Assembly: GCA_902362375.1 (NCBI GenBank)
Contig: CABIVS010000002.1
Span: 146,757-210,756, forward strand
DNA: 64,000 bases
Origin: Bacteroidaceae bacterium
GTDB taxonomy: Bacteria > Bacteroidota > Bacteroidia > Bacteroidales > Bacteroidaceae
Direction of reading: 5' to 3'
The notes below the pieces were generated by a model. It was not told the origin of the DNA and searched no databases. It was given only the letters and a program-made list of their open reading frames with translations. Below are positions 48,009 through 57,077 of this stretch, piece by piece; the first letter of the stretch is position 1, and the number at the start of each line of letters is the position of its first letter. Position numbers and translations under genes: made by a program.

Positions 48009-50660
48009 TTATCTGTTGCTTATTGCCTGTATGATCCGGCATGCCTTTCCATTTTTATCCACACCTTCTATGGTTATATCTTCCGGTGCAGTGCTGTCCG
48101 GAGTATAGTATTCGATGATTGCTTTTCCATTAGCATCCAGTTGTAGGGTAGGATTCCAATAGATTGTACTTCGTAAATCCGAGCGTTGGTCATTCTTCTT
48201 TTCGGGCGTATCATAAGTAGGATGATAGAACTCGACCGAGTCGCTGTACCCCAGTGGAGTACACGTGATAATGCCCTGTGCCGGTCTTGCCGGGATATCT
48301 TTACCGTCTTTCAGCGTAATAACGATAGCACCTGCCGAACCGCGGGAGCCTAAGATTGCTGCATCGGCACCGCGGAGAAGGCTCAAACTCGACATATCAC
48401 TGCTTTGTATCATGGTCAAGATGTCGTTATCGTCTTCATATACCACGTCGTCAACGACAATGACAGGTTGCTCGGGATTGTTGCGGATATGTATTTCATT
48501 TCCATTTGTCACGCTAATGCCCGGAAGTCTGGTGACTGCATCGAAAGCTGTTTGTGCACCGAATCCTTCCAATCTGTCCCCTTCGATCGTGTAGGTGTTG
48601 ATACCTCCTGTGTAAATACTTTCTGAACTGGCCTTTTTACGACTTCCAGTGACTACCACTTCTTTCAGATTGTACACTCTCATTCCACCTTCCATGTAAT
48701 ATTGGTCGCGGGTATTGAGCAAATAATCTTCCATAAACGTTGCTGTTCCATCATGGAAAGGAGACTTGTGTGAAGTTGCCGGGTATTGAGGAGTGTCAAT
48801 CACAATGTCTACTCCGGCAAATCCTCTTTTGGTACGTGCCTGAACAAGGAAAGTCGTGCTATCTCTGAAAGATGTGTTCACGATAAACTCTCCTTTTTCG
48901 TCTGTGGTGGTAGTGGCGATGATGTTCTGTTTGGGAGCCAGAATACAAATAGGTCCTTTCTTAACGTTACCTCCAAAGAAGCCTTTGATACGTCCGCTGA
49001 TAGTTTGCCCCTTTTCCATATAGTTGGTGAGGTTCATTGAAGGTGCAGTCAGTACATTCCGGATATGGTGTCTGCGCCATCCGTGCGTCATCATCAGGAA
49101 GTCTACCGTGCGGAGAGTCCGGAGGTCTTGCTGCAGAAAATAATATCCGGGATTTTCTACATATCCTTTTAAGTCGGAGGTTAATAGAAGATTCGATACG
49201 ATATTGTCAGCAAGCGAATCCGGACGGATACTCTTTCTGTCGGTAATGCTGACGGAGAAACTACCTTCTACCGGAGTGCCGTTATCATCTTTTGCTGAAA
49301 TTTGCAGGGATACCTTTTCTCTTTTTCCGTATGTTGGCTTATCTGCAAGAATTTGCCATTGATGCGGATTCCGGTCGGGTACGAAAACCAGGCGTTCGCT
49401 AAGTGCGTTGCCCTGTTGGTCGATCAGCATGAAATGGGTGATGCCTGCGTTGAATAAACTGTCGTTCATTCTTCCAAAAGTCCTGTCGACACTGACTGGC
49501 TGCAGGATGATCAGCTTTCCGCGAGTATGTGCAATCAAGAATAACTTTTGAGGCCACTGGGTAGCTTCTGTTTTCTGGATTTCGTAACGGATTTCCTTTT
49601 TATAATGTGTCATGGAAAGTGTGATTCCTTTTTCTTCTACAGCCGGGAGGTCGAATCGTTTACTGATACCGTCACCGGATTTGGCAATCACATAATAAGA
49701 GTTCCCTATAGTCGGATTCAGTGTGAAAACTCCCATGCCGTCATGCTCTGAGCGGAAGACTGTTAATGTGTCTCCGTTGGCATCGAACAGGCAGCCTTCT
49801 ATTTCTGTGGAAAAGCCGTCCGATCCTTGAGCCTTGAAAGCTATATTCTGATGAGCAACGGCCAGGAGAGCTCCCCCTTCCGGGAAGAACTTAACGTCAA
49901 AGTCTTTTGTAAACGAAGGCAGATAGAAAGTCTTTTTATAGATATATTGGGGATCATCGAATTCTACTTCAATGTGGCGTGTGGCAATAGGCTTCAGATC
50001 CGGCAGGGAAATAGAAATCATCCCATTCTCGTCTGTCTTTCTTTTACCTTTATCTTTTATCTTTCCATTTTCAAAGTAGTGGTAGCGGATAGCAGTATTT
50101 CCGAAAGCCTCTTGGACATTGCTGGTAAATCTTACCTTGGCTGTATAATGTGATTCGTCTTCTTGCTGATACTCAATATTCGAGACAATCGTGTTATCAA
50201 TCGAGTTACCGATTTTCAGATTGCGTGAATAAAAGAATTCCGGTTCCTGATTAAGCATCCAGTTGCTATATCCCCGCAAATAATAATCACCTGCAGGGAG
50301 AGTGGGAGGGAGGGTGAAAGCATTATGAAACCCCAGTGAATCTCTACGAATCTTCTTACGTTCTACGATAGAGTCGGAACGGTTGACAAGCTCTGTAATG
50401 ATGAAGTTGCTTTGTGTATTATCTTGATGTGTAACAGAGTTTACCAGATATCCCTTGAACCATATTTTTTCTCCTGCCCCATAAAATGGCTTGTCCAGAT
50501 GCAGGTACAGCTTTTCCTGTGGGACCTTTTCCAGCAGATTAAAATACGCAATGATTGTATCTTGTCCGTTTTGCCCCGACAATGGAGCAAAACAGAACAG
50601 CATTCCGAAAAAGAAAGCTATTGAAACCCTATTAATCGAAAATGTAGTTATGCTTTTCAT
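48009..50660 (-). CDS. Exported MG2/plug-domain protein without beta-barrel
   Basis: This 883-aa protein has a signal peptide (VSIAFFFGMLFCFAPLSG). The N-terminal part (about 30-340) has alpha-2-macroglobulin MG2-like beta repeats (EKLYLHLDKPFYGAGEKIWFKGY is the typical start). A CarboxypepD_reg-like beta domain is present around GETISGRIKGFFGGNVKKGPIC-type sequence (about 540-620), and a TonB-receptor plug domain lies at about 690-790 (GAQTAFDAVTRLPGISV, IRNNPEQPVIVVDDVVYE, LRGADAAILGSRGSAGAIVI). The protein then ends, without the roughly 500-residue barrel of a receptor. It is likely periplasmic or outer-membrane-associated and not a transporter by itself. It lies downstream of an ABC system. 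Confidence 0.78.
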   Translation of the reverse strand: MKSITTFSINRVSIAFFFGMLFCFAPLSGQNGQDTIIAYFNLLEKVPQEKLYLHLDKPFYGAGEKIWFKGYLVNSVTHQDNTQSNFIITELVNRSDSIVERKKIRRDSLGFHNAFTLPPTLPAGDYYLRGYSNWMLNQEPEFFYSRNLKIGNSIDNTIVSNIEYQQEDESHYTAKVRFTSNVQEAFGNTAIRYHYFENGKIKDKGKRKTDENGMISISLPDLKPIATRHIEVEFDDPQYIYKKTFYLPSFTKDFDVKFFPEGGALLAVAHQNIAFKAQGSDGFSTEIEGCLFDANGDTLTVFRSEHDGMGVFTLNPTIGNSYYVIAKSGDGISKRFDLPAVEEKGITLSMTHYKKEIRYEIQKTEATQWPQKLFLIAHTRGKLIILQPVSVDRTFGRMNDSLFNAGITHFMLIDQQGNALSERLVFVPDRNPHQWQILADKPTYGKREKVSLQISAKDDNGTPVEGSFSVSITDRKSIRPDSLADNIVSNLLLTSDLKGYVENPGYYFLQQDLRTLRTVDFLMMTHGWRRHHIRNVLTAPSMNLTNYMEKGQTISGRIKGFFGGNVKKGPICILAPKQNIIATTTTDEKGEFIVNTSFRDSTTFLVQARTKRGFAGVDIVIDTPQYPATSHKSPFHDGTATFMEDYLLNTRDQYYMEGGMRVYNLKEVVVTGSRKKASSESIYTGGINTYTIEGDRLEGFGAQTAFDAVTRLPGISVTNGNEIHIRNNPEQPVIVVDDVVYEDDNDILTMIQSSDMSSLSLLRGADAAILGSRGSAGAIVITLKDGKDIPARPAQGIITCTPLGYSDSVEFYHPTYDTPEKKNDQRSDLRSTIYWNPTLQLDANGKAIIEYYTPDSTAPEDITIEGVDKNGKACRIIQAISNR

Positions 50661-50707
50661 ATATTATACGTCTTTGTGAAAACTTTGTTTTAGCGAGTCT
50701 TTTCCAT

Positions 50708-51913
50708 CTACGCCTTATGCATCCATATGGAAAGCACTTTTCTTTTCACTGCCACTATATTGATAACCGATACGGCAATGAATAATACAATGCCCATGCT
50801 GATTGCTGCCCATAATGATCCGGTTTCCAGTTGTGGGAATAGCAAGCGGATGCTGTCTATGTAATAACTGCGTAACCAGGAGACTAATCCGATGGATAAT
50901 ACAAGCACGATAACGTTCAATCCTACCGTGAGCAACTGATAAGGCAATGCTACCTTGTTGGGACTGTATCCGATTAGTAATAAACTTTCCAGCTTGGTCG
51001 TATTCTTTTGTAAGAGCAGGAAGATGCTCAACATCAGTATATAGAATGAAAGGATACTGATAAATAAACCCACTCCCAATACAATACCTACGATAAGACG
51101 GAGGAAATAAGTTGTTTTTCCGGCATCCAGCTTACCATCTTCCGTTTCATATCCTTTCTTCTGAAAATAACTGGCGATGGCGGAATCTGCCGGATTGCTA
51201 ACCTCGATAATCAATCGTGCCGGTTGGGCTTCTGCATTCGGTGCAAAATTCTCATTAGCCCATTTCATAAAGGACTGGGGAACAAGAATCGTATTCAGGC
51301 GATTGGAGAAACCGACAATGTTGCCTTTATACTGTTCCACCCGTCCGTTGGCACGCATCATAATATCCATTTGAATCAGACTCATCAATCCTTCCGATAG
51401 TTTGGGAAGGCTTCGGCTTTGCGCAAAACCGAAGTTGTAAAGATTCAGATAGTTGCGGGGAATGATAATGGGTATGGTATGTGTAGATTCATCGAAATGC
51501 CATTTATCGAGTTTGATGTCGACAAACTCATCGGGAACAGACTCAAAAAACATATCTGTGGAAAGATGGATACCGGCTTCCTTCATTCCTAATCCTGCCG
51601 AAACTTTAAATTGGGAAGGAGTGAAAGCTCCTATTGTTTTGGTAAACGGTTGCTTCTTCAGATCCGCAATTTCTTCGGCAGAGAATGTATTACTCTTTCC
51701 TGCAAAAGAACCGAGAGCGCTGATTTTCTTTGTAGCTATGATGAAATCCTTTTTCATAAAGCTGTCTCCTTCGGTGAATACCGGAATGACATCTTTATAA
51801 AACTGTACGCTAAGCAATACAATCATCATGCCGAATAGGTTGGCTAAAAAGAAACCGGCTAATTGACCGATACTGATATGTTGGCGAAGGAGTTTCCAGA
51901 CAAGAGTTGGCAT
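50708..51913 (-). CDS. FtsX/MacB-type ABC transporter permease
   Basis: This 401-aa protein has one N-terminal transmembrane helix (AGFFLANLFGMMIVLLSV), a large periplasmic domain of about 220 residues, and three C-terminal helices (FLRLIVGIVLGVGLFISIL, LLTVGLNVIVLVLSIGLV, ISMGIVLFIAVSVINIV). This is the FtsX/MacB topology. It pairs with the ATPase at 52008-52652. No MacA-like adaptor is next to it. Short repeats lie directly upstream of its start codon. Confidence 0.85.
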   Translation of the reverse strand: MPTLVWKLLRQHISIGQLAGFFLANLFGMMIVLLSVQFYKDVIPVFTEGDSFMKKDFIIATKKISALGSFAGKSNTFSAEEIADLKKQPFTKTIGAFTPSQFKVSAGLGMKEAGIHLSTDMFFESVPDEFVDIKLDKWHFDESTHTIPIIIPRNYLNLYNFGFAQSRSLPKLSEGLMSLIQMDIMMRANGRVEQYKGNIVGFSNRLNTILVPQSFMKWANENFAPNAEAQPARLIIEVSNPADSAIASYFQKKGYETEDGKLDAGKTTYFLRLIVGIVLGVGLFISILSFYILMLSIFLLLQKNTTKLESLLLIGYSPNKVALPYQLLTVGLNVIVLVLSIGLVSWLRSYYIDSIRLLFPQLETGSLWAAISMGIVLFIAVSVINIVAVKRKVLSIWMHKA

Positions 51914-51917
51914 TTTA

Positions 51918-51950
51918 TTTACGATTTTACAATTTACGATTTACGATTTG
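51918..51950. repeat. Short TTTACGATT repeats at the permease start
   Basis: TTTACGA or TTTACAA occurs four times in 33 bases, 5 bases upstream of the permease start codon, with no Shine-Dalgarno. This is a simple AT-rich repeat. Confidence 0.6.
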
Positions 51951-52007
51951 AAATGATGCTGTGAAAAGAGATTGTTTATTACCTGCTACCTATTATTAAC
52001 CAGCTTA

Positions 52008-52652
52008 CTACAGTTGAAGTGTATGGTTGTAAGGCAACTCGATATGTTTACCGATGGAAGTGGCGATCACTCCGGCTCCTTGTGCCTTTGCTTCGGCAAT
52101 GATAAGTTCACCCATGATGCGGCTGTTATCATCGTCCAGGTGGCTGATCGGTTCATCCAGAAATAAAAAGTCGAACGGCTGGCAGAGCGCCCGGATAAAG
52201 GCGACGCGCTGTTGCTGTCCGAAAGATAGCTTACCGGCTTTCACATTTATTTTATCTGCGATCCCCAGTTGTTCGAAGAATGATAAGATTTCTTTTTTCT
52301 TTTTGCATCCGGTGAGGTTATTCTTCAATTGCACATTTTCAAGAGCGGTCAGTTCGGTGAAGATGCGTAAATCCTGAAAAAGCATACTTAGTGAATGCTT
52401 TCGCAGGTCGACCCATTGCTTCACGGAGTATGCTTTGATATTGGTTTCATCGAAATTAATAATCCCCTGATAGTCGTTGCGGTAACCATAGATGTAGCTG
52501 CACAACGAAGATTTGCCGGTGCCGGAAGCCGCTTCAATCAGATACATCTCTCCTTTCCGGAAGAAAAGATCCTGATGCCATACGTCCGAAGTCACCGAAT
52601 TACGGTCAGCAAACACTTGGGGAAGTGTTTGCTGTAGGTGAATACTATTCAT
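52008..52652 (-). CDS. ABC transporter ATP-binding protein
   Basis: This 214-aa ATPase has Walker A AASGTGKSSLCSYI, signature LSFGQQQRVAFIRALCQ and Walker B FLFLDEPISHLDDDN. The signature and size match the MacB/LolD-type ATPases that drive FtsX-like permeases. The gene lies 94 bases upstream of the permease gene and 20 bases downstream of the DUF4836 gene. Cargo is unknown; lipoprotein or envelope-stress roles are possible by family. Confidence 0.88.
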   Translation of the reverse strand: MNSIHLQQTLPQVFADRNSVTSDVWHQDLFFRKGEMYLIEAASGTGKSSLCSYIYGYRNDYQGIINFDETNIKAYSVKQWVDLRKHSLSMLFQDLRIFTELTALENVQLKNNLTGCKKKKEILSFFEQLGIADKINVKAGKLSFGQQQRVAFIRALCQPFDFLFLDEPISHLDDDNSRIMGELIIAEAKAQGAGVIATSIGKHIELPYNHTLQL

Positions 52653-52672
52653 ACCGTTTGTTTATACATTTA

Positions 52673-54220
52673 TTACATGCCGGCAAATTGCTTGGCAAAG
52701 TCTACAATTTGTTTGAGGGCATTTACATCCTTGTCTTTCAGGCAAAGGTCGATCTCGCTGATTTCTCCTTCCGAACTTATAGACAGGTAAGAAACCTTGT
52801 TGGCCAGTTCGATATATGTCTTAGCTTCCTGTCCTCCAAAACCTGCCACCATTTTTACTATAGGCAAATCAAGAATTGCTTCGGCATTGATTGCTATAAA
52901 TAAGCTCTTTCCTTTCATATCCGATGCATAAGGAGCATCTTTGACTGATTTGTCGGCAGCTTTACCTACGTTTTTGTAAAGTAACTCATCATTGGTTGCA
53001 TACATTTGTTTATCCTTGATGCCGAAGAATATATTCATGCCTCTTGTCTTGTAGACGTATTCGTCTTTGCCAAGTTGTATGATGTCTTCTCCTTTTTTTA
53101 GTCCCAATGATTGCTTGTTCTTGTAAATAGTTTCAAGTGCATTGCCGTTCTTGACGTCAGCATACATCATGAAAGTAGGGGCACTGCTCATGGTAACATT
53201 GATTAACCCTGCTGAAATATCACCATTGAATGAACTGAACAATTCTTTTACTTCATCTGCCTTAGCGATAGATACTGTGTTGCGGAATTCCTTGTTTTCG
53301 CTCAACAGGTTATACAGTTCGCCTCCTTTTACGCCTACGTTGAAGAACATCAGGGTAGAAGCAGGGAAGTATTTAACAAAAGTGTTGTTAGCTTTTCCAA
53401 CAGATTCCATTTGTTTTTTCAGGAGAGCTTTTACAGCTTCGTTTTCAGTATAGTTTTCTGTTTTGAGGGCAATCTTGCCTTTTTCAAAGTTCAGTCCTCC
53501 TATCAGAGTGATGTCTTCCGCTTTCACTTCGGTAGGTAATCCCATGGTTATCTGATCGCGGTAGGTTGAAGGGATAGCTGTCATGGAAGCGAAAAAGTTA
53601 ATATCACTTTTCTGTTTTTCCATTTTCAGGAAAGCTCCTGATTTCACGATACTGTTGCTTGCTGTCTGTTTCAACAAATTAGTAATGGCTTCTTTGGCTT
53701 TATCAGTTTGAGTCGTTCCGCTTACGTTAACTACTAGTACAGTAGAATTATTGAAAGCAAGCAAACCGCCGTTCATCGTTGTAAAACTGTAACCGTCAGC
53801 TTCACCTACCGGTTGGCAGATTTGTTCTTTTGCCATCACGTCGAGTGAAGCATGCAACTTATCTTCATTGTTCACTTTACCTACAACGGTGGGATAAGGG
53901 AAAGAAGATGAAGAGAATACATAGAATGGAGATTCAACATCGATTCCCGATTCGCCCGGATTTTTCATAACCTTTTCCAGTTGTTGGAATGTGGCGGCAT
54001 TCATTCCACTTTTCAGTGCTTCCAGTACTTTTTGTTTAGCAGCTTCATTCTCTTTATCATCCAATCCTGCTTTGCTTGCGAGGGATTTGAGGTTGATAGA
54101 GGCAACTACCGAAGCGTCAGCCGGTATCACATTTGTATATTCCGATGTCTTGGAACATGCTGCCAGGAAAACAATCAGTACTGCCAGTACCGAGAGTCGT
54201 GAAATCGTTTTCTTTGCCAT
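52673..54220 (-). CDS. DUF4836 family lipoprotein
   Basis: This protein is 515 aa from the ATG at 54220 (frame open 10 codons further). The signal (VLAVLIVFLAACSK) ends in a lipobox with Cys22. The mature chain is a Bacteroidetes-type DUF4836 protein: VIPADASVVASINLKSLASKAG near the start, then repeating domains with KTENYTENEAVKALLKKQM and LFIAINAEAILDLP. No catalytic motif is recognised. It is first in a group with an ABC ATPase, permease and plug-domain protein, which suggests an envelope function. Confidence 0.8.
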   Translation of the reverse strand: MAKKTISRLSVLAVLIVFLAACSKTSEYTNVIPADASVVASINLKSLASKAGLDDKENEAAKQKVLEALKSGMNAATFQQLEKVMKNPGESGIDVESPFYVFSSSSFPYPTVVGKVNNEDKLHASLDVMAKEQICQPVGEADGYSFTTMNGGLLAFNNSTVLVVNVSGTTQTDKAKEAITNLLKQTASNSIVKSGAFLKMEKQKSDINFFASMTAIPSTYRDQITMGLPTEVKAEDITLIGGLNFEKGKIALKTENYTENEAVKALLKKQMESVGKANNTFVKYFPASTLMFFNVGVKGGELYNLLSENKEFRNTVSIAKADEVKELFSSFNGDISAGLINVTMSSAPTFMMYADVKNGNALETIYKNKQSLGLKKGEDIIQLGKDEYVYKTRGMNIFFGIKDKQMYATNDELLYKNVGKAADKSVKDAPYASDMKGKSLFIAINAEAILDLPIVKMVAGFGGQEAKTYIELANKVSYLSISSEGEISEIDLCLKDKDVNALKQIVDFAKQFAGM

Positions 54221-54271
54221 ACTTATGTTATTTAAAAGTTGTATAATCATTGATTCAGACGTTTACTGCTG

Positions 54272-54970
54272 TTATTGATTTTGCAGATTCAGCGTGTGGC
54301 AGGCCACTAGTGCTGCTGTTTCTGTACGGAGCCGTGATTTGCCGAGACTGATCGGAACGAATCCCCGTTCGATGGCCTTCTTCACTTCCTCTTCACTGAA
54401 ATCTCCTTCGGGACCTATCAGGACAAGAGCATCTTCTCCGGGTTTCAGGATATTTTTCAATAGAGGTTTCTCTCCTTCGTAACAGTGTGCGATAAATTTC
54501 TGTCCTTTAAACTCCTGTCCGATGAATCGGTCAAACTCGATCATGTCGTTCAACTTTGGCAGTCGTGCCTTGAGAGATTGTTTAATGGCTGATACCAGAA
54601 TCTTTTCAATCCGTTCGGTCTTGATAACTTTACGTTCCGAGAAACGGCAGTTGAGGAAAGTCAGTTCGTCAAAACCTATTTCGGTGGCTTTCTCTGCAAG
54701 CCATTCGTTACGGTCCATATTTTTCGTCGGTGCCATGGCAATGTGTAAATGGCATGGCCATAAAGGCTCCTGGAAAATGGATTCTTTGATGTTTACGAAA
54801 CAACGTTTGTTGGTTGCAACAGTGATTTCAGCTTTGTAAAAGTTACCTTTACCGTCGGTAAGAGTGATTTCGTCTCCGATACTTAACCGCAGAACACGGA
54901 TACAGTGTTGTGCTTCCTCTTCGGGAAGCTCGTTGCTTTTCTGTATATCGGGAGTATAAAATACGTGCAT
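54272..54970 (-). CDS. rsmE: 16S rRNA (uracil-1498-N3)-methyltransferase
   Basis: This 232-aa SPOUT-type methyltransferase modifies U1498 of 16S rRNA. The N-terminal PUA-like domain includes HCIRVLRLSIGDEITLTDGKG. The SPOUT core shows MDRNEWLAEKATEIGFDEL and the C-terminal knot with LIGPEGDFSEEEV and SLGKSRLRTETAALVACHTL, where the conserved RxETA motif lies. Length fits the RsmE family. It is 8 bases from the DUF151 gene and so probably in one transcript. Confidence 0.93.
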   Translation of the reverse strand: MHVFYTPDIQKSNELPEEEAQHCIRVLRLSIGDEITLTDGKGNFYKAEITVATNKRCFVNIKESIFQEPLWPCHLHIAMAPTKNMDRNEWLAEKATEIGFDELTFLNCRFSERKVIKTERIEKILVSAIKQSLKARLPKLNDMIEFDRFIGQEFKGQKFIAHCYEGEKPLLKNILKPGEDALVLIGPEGDFSEEEVKKAIERGFVPISLGKSRLRTETAALVACHTLNLQNQ

Positions 54971-54978
54971 AATATTAC

Positions 54979-55572
54979 TTACTGATTTTTATTTCTTGAA
55001 TTGATTTGGTCACGTATCTGGGCGGCTAATTCATAATTCTCATCTTTGATAGCCTGTTCCAGTGCTTCTTCAAGTGTTCTGGAAGTAGCACCGGGCAAAT
55101 CATGTTCTTCTTCAGCCTCTTCGTCGTTGTCCGTTTTTCCAGAACGGGTTCTTTCTTCTGATGACATATGAAGACATTCTTGTTCAAGAATAGATTCATA
55201 AATAAGAATCGGGCAGTCGGCGCGCACTGCCAGGGCAATTGCGTCTGAAGTCCGTGCGTCGATACGTATAATCTCTTCGTCTTTTTTGAGGTAAATATAG
55301 GAGTAGAAAATACCATCCTTTGCTTTGTAAATCAATACACGTATCAGGCTGGCTCCCAGTATAGTAAGGCTTGTTATAAATAAATCATGTGTCAACGGAC
55401 GGGGAGTTTTTACTCCTTTCAGATATAAAGCTGTAGCCTGGGCTTCCGCAGGGCCGATGATGATAGGCAGTTGCCTCTCACCGTTCACTTCGCCTAATAG
55501 CATAGCAAATGCGCCTACTTGCGCCTGGCTGTTTGTGATATTTATAACTTGTAATTCTATCTTTTTGTCCAT
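54979..55572 (-). CDS. DUF151 bifunctional-nuclease-like protein with UVR tail
   Basis: This 197-aa protein has a DUF151/BFN domain (residues about 3-125; LPIIIGPAEAQATALYLKGV and RIDARTSDAIALAVRADCPI are the typical motifs). After an acidic linker (TDNDEEAEEEHDLPG) it ends with a short UVR-like coiled coil (LEEALEQAIKDENYELAAQIRDQI). DUF151 proteins are described as nucleases in plants and conserved in bacteria; the UVR motif is a protein-contact segment as in UvrB/C and ClpC adaptors. Its cellular role is unknown. It is translated in the rsmE operon. Confidence 0.85.
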   Translation of the reverse strand: MDKKIELQVINITNSQAQVGAFAMLLGEVNGERQLPIIIGPAEAQATALYLKGVKTPRPLTHDLFITSLTILGASLIRVLIYKAKDGIFYSYIYLKKDEEIIRIDARTSDAIALAVRADCPILIYESILEQECLHMSSEERTRSGKTDNDEEAEEEHDLPGATSRTLEEALEQAIKDENYELAAQIRDQINSRNKNQ

Positions 55573-55595
55573 CGTTCTCTTTTACTTAATTTGTT

Positions 55596-56834
55596 TTACT
55601 TTCGCTGGTGTTTGTACTTGAATATTAGGGCAAACAGAATACCGATCACCAGCGCATAAGCGGCAAAGATCAGCCAGATATCCATCCATTCGCGGCTCAC
55701 CAGTCTACCGTCAGCATACACCGAGAATGCATCAACTACCGCACCGCTGGCATATCCCCCCATGATGGCTCCCAATCCGTTAGTCATCATGAAGAACAAT
55801 CCTTGTGCACTGGCACGGATAGAAGAATTGGCTTCTTGTTCAACAAACAACGAACCGGAAATGTTGAAGAAATCAAAGGCCATACCATAAACGATCATGG
55901 AAAGGATCAGCATCCATAGTCCCGATCCCGGATCTCCAAAACCGAACAGCCCGAACCGGAACACCCAAGCGAACATACTGATTAGCATGACTTGTTTGAT
56001 TCCGAAATGACGCAGGAAGAAAGGTATGGCAAGAATAAACAATGTTTCGGACATCTGTGAAATGGATAACAGGATGACTGAATGTTTCACTCCGAAAGAA
56101 TCTGCATATTCAGGGATGCTGGCAAAACTGCTTAAGAAAAGGTCGCCGTAAGTATTCGTAATCTGCAATGCTGCACCTAGAAGCATGGAGAAAAGGAAGA
56201 AAATAGCCATTTTCTTTTTCTTGAATAATACCAGCGCATCCAGTCCGAAAGCGGAGAGCCATGATTTGTTTTCAGATTTAGCCGGTCGACAGGCCGGGAG
56301 GGTAAATGAATAAAGTCCGAGTAGCAATGCGGAAGCACCGCCTACATAAAGTTGCGCACTTGAATTCTTGAATCCAGTAAGGTCGACAGCCCACATGGCA
56401 CAGATAAAACCGATTGTTCCCCATACACGGATAGGAGGGAAGTCTTTAATCAGGTCACATTTGTATTGTTCCAGTGCATTGTACGATACTGTGTTAGCGA
56501 GGGATAAAGTAGGCATATATACTAACAAGTTGAGCAACATGGCCCAATACATCTGGTCGTATCCCGTTGCGGTAGAAGCGTAGAAGAGACATCCTGCCCC
56601 TGCAATATGGCAAAGTCCGTATAAACGTTCTGCATTAAACCATTTATCAGCGATAATACCGATAATACCCGGCATTACCAAAGAGGCAATCCCCATGGTG
56701 GCGAAAATGGCTCCGATCTGTCCTCCTTCAAAATGAAGTTCTCTTCCCATATAACCACCTAGTGATATTAACCATGACCCCCATACAAAGAATTGCAGGA
56801 AGTTCATAATAATCAAACGAACTTTTATACTCAT
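55596..56834 (-). CDS. Nucleoside:H+ symporter family permease
   Basis: This 412-aa protein of about 12 transmembrane helices matches the MFS nucleoside permease (NupG/XapB) family. The N-terminus MNFLQFFVWGSWLISLGGYM and GIASLVMPGIIGIIADKWFN, and the middle YNALEQYKCDLIKDFPPIRVWGTIGFICAMW, are characteristic. A long cytoplasmic loop near residue 190-205 separates the halves. It likely imports nucleosides with protons. It has its own -7 box and lies downstream of a candidate small RNA. Confidence 0.9.
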   Translation of the reverse strand: MSIKVRLIIMNFLQFFVWGSWLISLGGYMGRELHFEGGQIGAIFATMGIASLVMPGIIGIIADKWFNAERLYGLCHIAGAGCLFYASTATGYDQMYWAMLLNLLVYMPTLSLANTVSYNALEQYKCDLIKDFPPIRVWGTIGFICAMWAVDLTGFKNSSAQLYVGGASALLLGLYSFTLPACRPAKSENKSWLSAFGLDALVLFKKKKMAIFFLFSMLLGAALQITNTYGDLFLSSFASIPEYADSFGVKHSVILLSISQMSETLFILAIPFFLRHFGIKQVMLISMFAWVFRFGLFGFGDPGSGLWMLILSMIVYGMAFDFFNISGSLFVEQEANSSIRASAQGLFFMMTNGLGAIMGGYASGAVVDAFSVYADGRLVSREWMDIWLIFAAYALVIGILFALIFKYKHQRK

Positions 56835-56876
56835 GACTTTTTTAATTTGTGTTTCTCTTCACGTTCATAAACCTTG

Positions 56877-56884
56877 CAAATATA
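56877..56884 (-). promoter_or_regulatory. -7 box of the nucleoside transporter gene
   Basis: The minus strand reads TATATTTG followed by CA, 43 bases upstream of the start at 56834. Confidence 0.65.
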
Positions 56885-56994
56885 ATATTTTCGTTGAATA
56901 GGTGGATAAGTAATTTGATAAAAAGGGGATAAAAATGGTATAAATGCGAAGAATAGATGAGATTTGGGTGTGAAAAAACAAATGAAGAGGGTAT

Positions 56995-57062
56995 AAAAAA
57001 AAGAAGGCTATCTATCCCAGACAGCCAATCTTTGTTAACCTTAAATCTAATACCATGAAAAA
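56995..57062 (-). ncRNA. Candidate small RNA or attenuated leader
   Basis: A -7 box reading TATCTTTG lies at 57070-57077. About 30-60 bases downstream is a hairpin, GGCTATCT (57006-57013) with AGACAGCC (57019-57026), one mismatch, with outer AAGA/TTCT-type pairing. On the minus strand the hairpin is followed by eight or more T (56995-57002). A start near 57062 predicts an RNA of about 68 nt. It could be a stand-alone small RNA, or the terminated leader of the nucleoside transporter. I have an impression of similar leaders in other Bacteroides but cannot verify it. Confidence 0.5.
57001..57032 (-). terminator. Intrinsic terminator of the candidate small RNA
   Basis: The stem GGCTATCT/AGACAGCC (one mismatch) with AAGA/TCTT outside it, followed on the minus strand by a T run. 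Confidence 0.7.
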
Positions 57063-57069
57063 CACAGTG

Positions 57070-57077
57070 CAAAGATA
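57070..57077 (-). promoter_or_regulatory. -7 box of the candidate small RNA
   Basis: The minus strand reads TATCTTTG followed by CAC. The -33 region has only a partial GTTG match about 18 bases upstream. Confidence 0.55.
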
